From: Clostridia bacterium
Lineage (GTDB): Bacteria > Bacillota > Clostridia > Oscillospirales > Acutalibacteraceae
Direction: 5' to 3'
DNA length: 64,000 nucleotides
NCBI GenBank assembly: GCA_017516745.1
Contig: JAFXBF010000021.1
Coordinates: 1 to 64,000 of the forward strand
Made by a program: the position numbers and the translations under genes. The notes beneath the pieces are model-generated. The model had not been told where the DNA came from and made no database searches. It saw only the letters and a program-made list of their open reading frames with translations. Positions 1 to 6,954 of the stretch are shown here, piece by piece (within the stretch, counting starts at the first letter, position 1; each line of letters opens with the position of its first letter).

Positions 1-125
1 AAAGTGCAAAGTTAAGGGTCGCTTCGCTCCGATTTTATAAAATGTTAATTTAGAGCGATTTATACAAATGGGTGAGGGCGAAGCCCTCCCACAATTTTGC
101 ATTTTGAACTTTGCATTTTGCATTG
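1..125. repeat. Intergenic repeat with imperfect terminal inverted repeats and GC-rich hairpin
   Basis: The left edge (AAAGTGCAAAGTT, 1-13) is nearly the reverse complement of 107-119 (AACTTTGCATTTT). Between them are a GCTTCGC motif near 21-27 and a perfect hairpin, GAGGGC (74-79) with GCCCTC (83-88) around a GAA loop. TGCAAA-type units recur three times on the minus strand (97-124). Nothing here is convincingly coding: the open frame starting at 68 has no ribosome binding site and reads through the hairpin. It looks like a short palindromic intergenic repeat of the kind scattered in gut Clostridia. Copy number cannot be judged from this window, and the element may continue beyond the left end. 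Confidence 0.5.
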
Positions 126-158
126 TTTGTCCCCGACAAACCGTAATTTGCAAAACTA

Positions 159-200
159 TTGACAAAATTCCCAAAACTGTATATACTGTTTATGAACAGT
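159..200 (+). promoter_or_regulatory. Sigma-A promoter with overlapping inverted-repeat operator for the GntR/ABC operon
   Basis: TTGACA at 159-164 and TATACT at 182-187 are separated by 17 bp, a near-consensus vegetative promoter. A 6-bp inverted repeat, ACTGTT (185-190) and AACAGT (195-200), overlaps the -10 box and the predicted transcription start. A repressor bound there would block RNA polymerase. The first gene downstream encodes a YtrA-type GntR regulator, so autorepression is the natural inference. Confidence 0.7.
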
Positions 201-232
201 TAAGGAACACAGCTTTTTACGGGAGGTGTGCA

Positions 233-607
233 ATGAACATATTTATCAATAACAGGAGCGGTGTGCCGATATACGAGCAGATATACACGCAGATTAAAAA
301 CCATATAATCAGCGGTGCCGTATGCGAGGATGAAATGCTGCCCTCAATCCGAAATCTTGCCAAGGATTTGCGCATAAGCGTCATAACAACAAAGCGTGCT
401 TATGATGAGCTTGAACGGGAGGGCTTTGTCTATACCGTTGCAGGAAAGGGATGTTTCGTTGCACCGAAAAACACTCAGCTGCTGCGTGAGGAAAACCTGC
501 GTAAAATAGAGGATTATATGCAGAAAATATCGGTGCTTGCAGGCTCATGCAACTTAAACGAAAACGAAATTATAGAAATGTATAAACTTATTTCAGGGGA
601 GGATTAA
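233..607 (+). CDS. GntR-family transcriptional regulator, YtrA subfamily
   Basis: A 124-residue protein with an N-terminal winged helix typical of GntR proteins (SGVPIYEQIYTQIKNHI, then LPSIRNLAKDL and TTKRAYDELEREGFV). Only about 50 residues follow, so there is no large effector domain, which is the hallmark of the YtrA subfamily. The ATG at 233 follows GGGAGGTG with good spacing; the open frame extends upstream to 68, but that part lies over the promoter and repeat. It is the first gene of an operon with an ABC ATPase and a membrane protein, the classic YtrA arrangement. Family knowledge suggests a repressor of its own ABC operon, often relieved by cell-wall-active compounds. The inducer is unknown here. 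Confidence 0.88.
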   Translation: MNIFINNRSGVPIYEQIYTQIKNHIISGAVCEDEMLPSIRNLAKDLRISVITTKRAYDELEREGFVYTVAGKGCFVAPKNTQLLREENLRKIEDYMQKISVLAGSCNLNENEIIEMYKLISGED

Positions 608-612
608 TTAAT

Positions 613-1479
613 ATGAACGCTGTTGAATTAAAAGGACTTTGCAAAAAGTATAAGGCAAAAAGGGGCGAAACGAGAGCTTTTGAGCTTAAGGATGTCAGTC
701 TGACCTTGCCTTACGGCTGTATTATGGGTCTTATAGGCGAAAACGGTGCAGGCAAAAGCACAACAATACGCCTTATGCTCGATATCCTTGAAAAGGACGA
801 GGGGGAAATCAGCCTTCTTGGCTGTAAAACGGCAGAGGATAGGGTAAAGGCAAAGGACGAAATCGGCGTTGTGCTGGATGACCCCTGCTTCCCTGATATC
901 TTTACGGCTGTACAGATTAATAAAATGATGAAAAGTACATATTCCAAGTGGAACGAGGAGCAGTTTTTTGCTTACCTTGAGCGCTTTGAAATCGACAAAA
1001 AGAAGGTTGTCAGAAAGCTTTCAAAGGGTATGAAAATGAAGCTGAGCATTGCCGTGGCGCTTTCACATTCGGCAAAGCTGCTGATTATGGACGAGCCCAC
1101 AAGCGGACTTGACCCTGTTGTCAGAAACGAGATTGTTGAAATTCTCCACGAGTTTACCCGTGTGCCGACAAATTCCGTTCTCATTTCCTCTCACATTGTC
1201 AGCGACCTTGAAAAGCTCTGTGATTATGTTGCCTTTATCCATAAGGGCAGGGTGGTTCTCTGCGACGAAAAGGACAGGCTTCTTGACCGTTACGCAACCG
1301 TTCATTGCTCTGCGGATGAATTTGATAAAATTGACCCGTCAGCCGTCAAGGGCAGTGTCGATACTCACTACGGTGTAGATGCTGTCATAGAACGCACGGC
1401 TATCCCTGAGGGTATGAACTTCGAGCCTGTTAATATGGAAGAACTATTTGTTCTGTTTGTCAGAAATCAGCATTTATAA
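613..1479 (+). CDS. ABC transporter ATP-binding protein (YtrB-like)
   Basis: A 288-residue ABC ATPase. Walker A is GENGAGKST (residues 42-50), the signature is LSKGM (136-140) in place of the usual LSGGQ, Walker B is LLIMDEP (156-162), and the H-loop is SSHIVSD near 192. A C-terminal region of about 80 residues follows, as in ABC-2 type exporters. It begins 5 bp after the GntR stop and precedes the membrane subunit by 19 bp, so the three genes form one operon. It probably energises the permease encoded next to it. The substrate is not evident; in YtrA-type operons these pumps respond to envelope stress. Confidence 0.9.
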   Translation: MNAVELKGLCKKYKAKRGETRAFELKDVSLTLPYGCIMGLIGENGAGKSTTIRLMLDILEKDEGEISLLGCKTAEDRVKAKDEIGVVLDDPCFPDIFTAVQINKMMKSTYSKWNEEQFFAYLERFEIDKKKVVRKLSKGMKMKLSIAVALSHSAKLLIMDEPTSGLDPVVRNEIVEILHEFTRVPTNSVLISSHIVSDLEKLCDYVAFIHKGRVVLCDEKDRLLDRYATVHCSADEFDKIDPSAVKGSVDTHYGVDAVIERTAIPEGMNFEPVNMEELFVLFVRNQHL

Positions 1480-1498
1480 TTAAAAGGGGGGTAAAAAT

Positions 1499-2896
1499 AT
1501 GAAAAAAGCACTTGTAAATCAATGGTACATTGTCAAAATGAACTTTTTTATGCTGCTCAGCTTTGCTGTGCTGCATGTATTACAGCTTGTGCTTGACTTT
1601 ACATTTGCCAGCGATTTTGTTGTTGTGGGTGTATTGTTTGCCGGCTTGTTCGTTGGAGGATACGCACAAAACGCAAAGTGGAAGACTTATAGCAAAACAA
1701 TGCCCATATCGGTTTTTGAAAGGGTAAACGCAAGCTTTGCTTTTGCTGTCGGTCAGATGCTCATTGCATTGGCGGCAGTCTTAACAACAAATATAGTTTC
1801 GGTTTATGTTCTCAATGATGTCGGGGCAATTAATCTTGTTTGGTCGTTAGTTGATGTTGAAGCACTTCCAAAGGAAATTCTTGCATATTCTGTTGCTGTT
1901 GCGTGGTTTGCAGGTTTGAGCATCCTGACGGCATTTTGCTTTTTTATATCCGGTGCATTGAAGCGCTATTTTGCAATTGCAGGCAGTGTGGCTGTTCTTG
2001 GGACAATGTTTGCTTTGATTATGCTTATAATGTTGAGACTTGACGGATTCCTGACGGTATTTGCAAATGTTATGAACAAAGCACCGTGGCAGCTTGCGTT
2101 TGTTGTAATTGCTTGTGTGCTTTTGTTGCTGGCATCGTGGTTTGCCGTGCTTGGTATCGAAACGGTAAACAGCCCCGAAAGCAAAAAACGCTTTATCACC
2201 CGTGCGCTAGTCATATTTGCCGTTGCAGTTCTTACTTTTGGCGGACTTGTAGGTTATTCTTACGCAAAGGGTTATTTGGTTATCCCTGAAAGAGAAGACA
2301 AATACAGCAATTATCCCCACTATAACGATTATAACGACAAAACTCCCGAAGCCACAACCGAGCCTGCCGATGAGGAAAACGAAAAGAGAATAATGGATGA
2401 TGTTTACGGCTTTTTGTCTGAGGGAATGTGTGTTGACCTTACAATGAAGGATTTTGAAAAGCGTGCTCAACGTATTGGCTTTGAAAAGGAAGGTAACGAA
2501 TATATAAGCGAGTCAAGAAATATCAAATTCACCGTTGAGGGTGATTCTGAAATTACCGAATTTAATCTTGTCAACGACAGCTCCTGCAACGGCAATATTG
2601 TACTCAGCAAAGCCGAAGGTGACGCGTTTGAAGAAAAATTCAGTTTGGGTATGAGTGAAGCCGATCTGATTAAACTGTTTAAGAATGAAGGTATCTATCC
2701 CGCCTATATTACTGAATATTATGACTTTGCCGACGGATATGACGACAGGGTAATAGTACGAAAGTATAATCTTTATCTTCAGCAGAGAAACTCTGCACCA
2801 AATCGACTGCCGTCGCAAAATGAATTGTCCGTTCAGTATTATACACTTGTAATTCATGTTGCCGAAGGTAAGGTAGTCTTTGTAAAATCGTATTGA
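1499..2896 (+). CDS. ABC-2 type transporter membrane protein with large C-terminal extracytoplasmic domain
   Basis: A 465-residue protein with about six hydrophobic segments in residues 15-260, then a hydrophilic C-terminal region of about 190 residues after the last helix. That tail starts with an acidic, Pro/Thr-rich linker (near 275-300) and continues into a folded-looking domain containing FSLGMSEADLIKLFKNEG, reminiscent of short BamE/SmpA-like repeats, although I cannot assign a family. It follows its ATPase by 19 bp behind a good AGGGGGG-type ribosome binding site. The first half is an ordinary ABC-2 permease; the attached domain is unusual and could sense an extracellular ligand. The stop codon overlaps the -35 box of the next gene. 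Confidence 0.8.
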   Translation: MKKALVNQWYIVKMNFFMLLSFAVLHVLQLVLDFTFASDFVVVGVLFAGLFVGGYAQNAKWKTYSKTMPISVFERVNASFAFAVGQMLIALAAVLTTNIVSVYVLNDVGAINLVWSLVDVEALPKEILAYSVAVAWFAGLSILTAFCFFISGALKRYFAIAGSVAVLGTMFALIMLIMLRLDGFLTVFANVMNKAPWQLAFVVIACVLLLLASWFAVLGIETVNSPESKKRFITRALVIFAVAVLTFGGLVGYSYAKGYLVIPEREDKYSNYPHYNDYNDKTPEATTEPADEENEKRIMDDVYGFLSEGMCVDLTMKDFEKRAQRIGFEKEGNEYISESRNIKFTVEGDSEITEFNLVNDSSCNGNIVLSKAEGDAFEEKFSLGMSEADLIKLFKNEGIYPAYITEYYDFADGYDDRVIVRKYNLYLQQRNSAPNRLPSQNELSVQYYTLVIHVAEGKVVFVKSY

Positions 2897-2920
2897 CATA
2901 AGCTGGCATTGTGCTACAAT
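2893..2920 (+). promoter_or_regulatory. Sigma-A promoter overlapping the upstream stop codon
   Basis: TTGACA (2893-2898) contains the TGA stop of the permease (2894-2896). A 16-bp spacer leads to TACAAT (2915-2920), 29 bp before the next start. It separates transcription of the GDPD-like gene and trmO from the ABC operon. Confidence 0.65.
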
Positions 2921-2948
2921 TGAAAAAAACATAAACCGAGGTTTTTCT

Positions 2949-3782
2949 ATGAATTTCGACTTACGACAAAAGGCAAAGGAAAATATAATTGTTGTAGCCC
3001 ACCGTGGTGCTTCCGGCGGAAACATACCCTGCAACACTATGGCAGCTTATGAAATTGCGCTTATGCAGGGCGCAGATATGCTTGAAATTGACGTTGACTG
3101 TACCCGTGACGGTAAGCTTGTTCTTTTCCATCCCGGTATGGAAAAGCCGCATCTGGGCAAATTAAGGCTTATTCCAACCATGAATTATGAGACTGTAAAG
3201 AAGCTGCGTTACCGCAATGTTGACGAAACCCCGACCCAGTTCGGCGTTACAAGTCTTGACGACTTTCTCGAAGCCTTCAAAGACCGCTGTTATATAAATG
3301 TCGATAAATTCTGGGGAAACCCCGAAAAAATTTACAAGGCAATAAAGCACCACAATATGGTTGACCAGGTGCTTGTCAAAAGCAAAATGAGTGACAAGGT
3401 TATAAAGGTACTTGAAGACCTTGCGCCCGAATTGCAGTTTATGCCTATCGTCAAAGAAAAGCATCCTGCGCACGAGGAGCTTTTAAAGCGCAATGTCAAC
3501 TATGTCGGTGTTGAAGTGCTTTTTGAAAAGGACGATTCACCACTTGCAGGCGAAGAGTTTATTGAAAAAATGCACAAGGACAATATCCTTGTTTGGGTAA
3601 ATTCAATTATTTACGATTACAAGGATCAGCTGTCAGGCGGTCACAGCGACGACAGCGCATTGACCGTATCCCGTGATTACGGCTGGGGCTGGTTGGCTGA
3701 CAAGGGCTTTGATGTTATTCAGACCGATTGGCCTATGATGCTCATTGATTATTTAAAAAACACGGACAGATATTACAGATGA
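2949..3782 (+). CDS. Glycerophosphodiester phosphodiesterase family protein
   Basis: A 277-residue TIM-barrel protein of the GDPD family. The N-terminus shows VAHRGASGG, with the catalytic His and substrate Arg of HRG, then LEIDVDCTRDGKLVLFH with the metal-binding Glu/Asp pair and the second catalytic His. Family members hydrolyse glycerophosphodiesters to glycerol-3-phosphate and an alcohol. There is no signal peptide, so it is probably cytoplasmic. The stretch after the second His is atypical (FHPG rather than HD), so the exact substrate may differ. It overlaps trmO by an ATGA junction, implying translational coupling. A second, more divergent family member lies at 8402-9049. Confidence 0.8.
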   Translation: MNFDLRQKAKENIIVVAHRGASGGNIPCNTMAAYEIALMQGADMLEIDVDCTRDGKLVLFHPGMEKPHLGKLRLIPTMNYETVKKLRYRNVDETPTQFGVTSLDDFLEAFKDRCYINVDKFWGNPEKIYKAIKHHNMVDQVLVKSKMSDKVIKVLEDLAPELQFMPIVKEKHPAHEELLKRNVNYVGVEVLFEKDDSPLAGEEFIEKMHKDNILVWVNSIIYDYKDQLSGGHSDDSALTVSRDYGWGWLADKGFDVIQTDWPMMLIDYLKNTDRYYR

Positions 3783-4453
3783 AAATTATTGCACACATAA
3801 AAACGGATTTCCCCACAAAGTTCGGTCTGCCAAGGCAAAGCGGTCTTGTTGAGGAAATCAAGGGTAAAATAGTATTTGAAGAGGAATACCGTGTGCCCGA
3901 AGCGTTCAGAGGGCTGGAGGATTTTTCCCATATATGGCTTCTCTGGCAGTTTTCCGAAGCGGTGAGGGAAACTTGGTCACCGACTGTGCGTCCGCCTCTG
4001 CTTGGCGGCAACACACGTATGGGCGTTTTTGCAACCCGTTCTCCTTTCCGTCCGAATCCTTTAGGGCTTTCCTGCGTTAGGCTTGAAAGGATAGAACTCA
4101 ATTCACCCGACGGCCCTGTATTGTATGTAAGCGGAAGCGACCTTATGGACGGTACACCGATTTATGACATAAAGCCCTATCTGCCTTATGCCGACAGTAT
4201 ACCGCAGGCAACGGGCGGCTTTACACAAACGCTTGCCGACAGAAGCCTTGAGGTGGAATTTGATTCTTCACTTCTTGAAAAAATCCCCGGGGATAAGCGT
4301 GAAACCCTTATAAAGGTTTTAGGTTCAGACCCGAGACCGTCTTATCAGCACGACCCCAAAAGGGTTTACGGTTTTTTGTTCGCCGGTTTTGAAGTTAAAT
4401 TTACCGCTTCCGACAGAAAACTGACCGTAACCGAGGTTATCCCCGAAAAATAA
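3779..4453 (+). CDS. tRNA (N6-threonylcarbamoyladenosine37-N6)-methyltransferase TrmO (TsaA/YaeB)
   Basis: A 224-residue protein matching TrmO. The N-terminus begins with IAHIKTDFPTKFGLPRQ and continues with FEEEY, GLEDFSHIWLLWQF, NTRMGVFATRSPFRPNPLG and the ASGSDLMDGTPIYDIKPYL-type segment, all hallmark motifs of the family's beta-barrel SAM-binding fold. It N6-methylates t6A37 in tRNAs reading ACY codons. The start overlaps the preceding GDPD gene by 4 bp. A clear hairpin terminator follows. Length and motifs are normal for the long form of the family with a C-terminal extension. Confidence 0.9.
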   Translation: MKIIAHIKTDFPTKFGLPRQSGLVEEIKGKIVFEEEYRVPEAFRGLEDFSHIWLLWQFSEAVRETWSPTVRPPLLGGNTRMGVFATRSPFRPNPLGLSCVRLERIELNSPDGPVLYVSGSDLMDGTPIYDIKPYLPYADSIPQATGGFTQTLADRSLEVEFDSSLLEKIPGDKRETLIKVLGSDPRPSYQHDPKRVYGFLFAGFEVKFTASDRKLTVTEVIPEK

Positions 4454-4467
4454 ATAATATTCACCAG

Positions 4468-4500
4468 ACACGGCTGTTTTTCAGCCGTGTTGTTTGTTTT
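4468..4500 (+). terminator. Rho-independent terminator after trmO
   Basis: A 9-bp perfect stem, ACACGGCTG (4468-4476) and CAGCCGTGT (4482-4490), with a TTTTT loop, is followed by a T-rich tract (TGTTTGTTTT). Confidence 0.85.
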
Positions 4501-4664
4501 GTGTGCTTATTTTTATTTCATTTCTGCCGAACTCAATGCCAAAAGCCCCGTTTTCACAAAGTACGGTTTTTATCCTTCAAAGTTTGCTAATATACTTTAT
4601 GAAGTGAGCACAACTCACAAAAACAACGGGCTTATTTGCCCGAAAAGAAAGGAAAAACTGATTT

Positions 4665-5420
4665 ATGGATAAGAATTTAAAGGCTCTTGTGGCAGATAAT
4701 TCCGAGGCTTTCGGCAAACCCTGCGCAAAATCAATGCAGGCAAACGGTATTGATGCCCAATGTGTCGAAAAGGACGGCAGAAAGCTCATTGATGCCGTAA
4801 TAAGACAAAACCCCGACATTGTTGTAATGGAGGTGTTTATGCCCAATCTCGATGCAATAGGCGTTATCAGAAGCCTTCGTGCAGCAGGTCTTGCAAATCA
4901 GCCTAAATATATTGTTGTATCGGGCTTTGATAACCCGACACTTGAAAGCGAGGTTATGTCGGCAGGCACGGATTATTATTTCCTGCGTCCCTTTGATTTT
5001 GGTGAAATGGCAAAGCGTATCAGCAACTTAAGTATAGGCACAGCCAAAACCGAAGAAAACATTGCCGCAAGTCTTGAAATGCAGGTTACACAGACACTTC
5101 ACAGAATAGGCGTACCTGCACATATCAAGGGCTATCAGTACCTTCGTGAAGCAATACTTATGGCAATTAACGACGAGGAAAGCATCAACGCTGTCACAAA
5201 GCTTCTCTATCCTGGTGTCGCCAAAAAATATGCCACAACATCTTCAAGGGTCGAAAGAGCCATCCGTCACGCTATCGAAGTTGCGTGGGACAGGGGAGAC
5301 GTCGATGTGCTCAATTCCTATTTTGGCTACACCATCCAGTCCTCACGGGGTAAGCCCACAAACTCGGAATTTGTCGCAATGATAGCCGATAAATTCAGAC
5401 TTCAGCTTAAAGCGGGTTAA
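4665..5420 (+). CDS. Sporulation transcription factor Spo0A with a degenerate receiver domain
   Basis: A 251-residue response regulator. Residues about 5-125 form the receiver. Residues 138-251 are an excellent match to the Spo0A DNA-binding domain ([53 protein letters not shown]). Spo0A is the master switch for endospore formation. The receiver is altered: in an ungapped alignment with Bacillus Spo0A, the phosphoacceptor Asp56 is Glu56 (GAG at 4830-4832, in VVMEVFMP), the second acidic-pocket Asp is Asn12, and the conserved Lys is Arg108 (FLRPFD). Ser86 keeps the Thr/Ser switch position. Start ATG follows AGAAAGGA. The usual neighbour spoIVB is absent; trmO is upstream and a LytTR regulator ends 1 bp away on the other strand. 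Sporulation identity is firm; normal phosphorelay control is doubtful. Confidence 0.92.
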   Translation: MDKNLKALVADNSEAFGKPCAKSMQANGIDAQCVEKDGRKLIDAVIRQNPDIVVMEVFMPNLDAIGVIRSLRAAGLANQPKYIVVSGFDNPTLESEVMSAGTDYYFLRPFDFGEMAKRISNLSIGTAKTEENIAASLEMQVTQTLHRIGVPAHIKGYQYLREAILMAINDEESINAVTKLLYPGVAKKYATTSSRVERAIRHAIEVAWDRGDVDVLNSYFGYTIQSSRGKPTNSEFVAMIADKFRLQLKAG

Positions 5421-5421
5421 T

Positions 5422-6117
5422 CTATTTCAAAAATCTGTAGTAAATATCCTTGATTTCTTTTAGGTTTTTCTGTCTTATCAGCACGGTTTCACCGTTGTCT
5501 GTGCGGAAGCTTTTGTCTGCGTAAACAATGTGGTTCATATTGATAAGATAGCTCTGGTGGCAGCGCAGAAAGCGGCTGTCGCAAAGCTCATCCTCAATAT
5601 CGCACAGGCGTTTGTAAACCGTGTGGGTATCGCCCGAAGTGCAATGCAGCAGGCATTTCGAATTACAGCTTTCCACAAATATAATATTGTTGTAATCGAT
5701 GTTGATTATTTCGCCACGGTGCCGCAGGTGATACACCTCTGCGTCAAAATCTTCAAGCAGCTCGTTTGTTATTTTCTCAATTTTTTCAAAGGTGACGGGT
5801 TTGAGGATGTATCCCGAAGCTTTAACCTCGTAGCTTTCAACGGCAAAGCCCGATGTGGCAGTCATAAAAATGATTTTTCCGTTGTAACCGCTTGCACGAA
5901 GCCGCCGTGCAACCTCCATTCCCATCATTTTGTCCATATAAATATCCAGAAAAACAGCATCGAATATTTTGCCGTCCTGCGCTTCATACAACAGGTCAAT
6001 GCCGTTGGAAAAGCAGGTTATACCGCCGCCTGAATTGCTCATTCTTAAACACTGTCTGAGCATTTGTGCGGCGGTGTTTCTGTCTATCAAGTCGTCATCA
6101 CATACCGCTATTTCCAT
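5422..6117 (-). CDS. LytTR-family response regulator (AgrA-like)
   Basis: A 231-residue response regulator. The receiver has an intact acidic pocket (CDDD, residues 6-9), phosphoacceptor Asp58 (VFLDIYMD) and the KPV lysine. The C-terminal LytTR DNA-binding domain spans about 130-231 (HRGEIINIDYNNIIFVES, then FLRCHQSYLINMNHI). Such proteins bind paired direct repeats and commonly control peptide signalling, bacteriocins or virulence. A strong GAGGTGGG ribosome binding site precedes the ATG. No histidine kinase or peptide gene lies nearby, so it is an orphan here. Its stop codon lies 1 bp from the spo0A stop on the opposite strand, leaving no room for a terminator. Confidence 0.88.
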   Translation of the reverse strand: MEIAVCDDDLIDRNTAAQMLRQCLRMSNSGGGITCFSNGIDLLYEAQDGKIFDAVFLDIYMDKMMGMEVARRLRASGYNGKIIFMTATSGFAVESYEVKASGYILKPVTFEKIEKITNELLEDFDAEVYHLRHRGEIINIDYNNIIFVESCNSKCLLHCTSGDTHTVYKRLCDIEDELCDSRFLRCHQSYLINMNHIVYADKSFRTDNGETVLIRQKNLKEIKDIYYRFLK

Positions 6118-6249
6118 AAACCCACCTCAAATAAGTAAAATAATCTCACAAAAACAATATATCATCTTATAATATCTGAATCAAATAAAGTGACAATAAT
6201 TCACAAAATTTTTACATTTTTACAATCCAAAATAATAAAATATTTTAAC

Positions 6250-6279
6250 TTGATTTAACAGATGTGTTTTTGATATAAT
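6250..6279 (+). promoter_or_regulatory. Probable sigma-A promoter for the flavin-rubredoxin gene
   Basis: TTGATT (6250-6255) and TATAAT (6274-6279) with an 18-bp spacer, 37 bp upstream of the start and ahead of AGGAGGA. The 200-bp divergent region (6118-6316) is very AT-rich and must also hold the promoter of the LytTR regulator, which I could not place convincingly. Confidence 0.55.
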
Positions 6280-6316
6280 CAAATTGGCAATAATTATTAA
6301 ACAGGAGGAATAAACA

Positions 6317-6934
6317 ATGAGCAATACTGTTGACAATAATGCTTTATTCAAAATTTCATACGGTCTCTTTTGCCTTACTGCGGCAGATACGGTTAAGAAT
6401 AACGGCTGTATCGTGAATACAGTCATTCAGGTTACGCAGAACCCATTAAAAATTGCTGTTTGCGTTAATAAGTCGAACTATACGCACGACCTTATTATGA
6501 ACAGCGGCATTTTCAATGTAAGCGTTCTCACCGAAAGCACGCCGTTTTCCGTCTTTGAGCGCTTCGGCTTTTCTTCGGGCAGATTTACCGATAAGTTTGA
6601 CGGCTTTGAGTCGTGGGCAGCATCGGAAAATAATCTTCCTTACCTTACAAAGTACGCAAACGCTTTTTACAGCGCAAAGGTTACCGAAAAGGTTGACTGC
6701 GGTACGCACACAATGTTTATTGCAGATGTTACAGAAGCAAAGGTACTCAGTGACGAAAAGAGCGTGACTTACGAATACTATTTCGCCAATATCAAGCCCA
6801 AGCCCGAAAAGCCCAAGACAAAGGGCTGGGTGTGCAAAATCTGCGGTTATGTTCACGAAGGTGCCGATTTACCCGACGATTTTGTCTGCCCGTGGTGCAA
6901 GCATCCGGCATCGGATTTTGAGCCGATAGAATAA
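6317..6934 (+). CDS. Flavin reductase-like / rubredoxin fusion (high-molecular-weight rubredoxin, Hrb type)
   Basis: A 205-residue two-domain protein. Residues 1-155 resemble FMN-binding flavin reductase/flavoredoxin proteins (FKISYGLFCLTA, then NGCIVNTVIQVT and FNVSVLTE). After a Lys/Pro-rich linker, residues about 167-205 form a rubredoxin with CxxC pairs (CKICGY and CPWCK). Only 14 residues separate the two pairs, which is shorter than classical rubredoxin and resembles the rubrerythrin type. Moorella Hrb has the same order and passes electrons from NAD(P)H to FprA for NO/O2 reduction. No FprA gene lies in this window. The strong AGGAGGA site fixes the start. A flavoprotein gene follows at once and is probably co-transcribed. 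Confidence 0.85.
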   Translation: MSNTVDNNALFKISYGLFCLTAADTVKNNGCIVNTVIQVTQNPLKIAVCVNKSNYTHDLIMNSGIFNVSVLTESTPFSVFERFGFSSGRFTDKFDGFESWAASENNLPYLTKYANAFYSAKVTEKVDCGTHTMFIADVTEAKVLSDEKSVTYEYYFANIKPKPEKPKTKGWVCKICGYVHEGADLPDDFVCPWCKHPASDFEPIE

Positions 6935-6954
6935 TTCTGAACAGAGTGAATTAT

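Noticed and set aside
68-232. N-terminal extension of the GntR regulator
   Set aside because: The in-frame codons run through an intergenic repeat and the promoter; a strong ribosome binding site marks ATG 233 instead.
4487-4672. 61-codon plus-strand frame between trmO and spo0A
   Set aside because: It starts in the trmO terminator, has no ribosome binding site, and overlaps the spo0A start.
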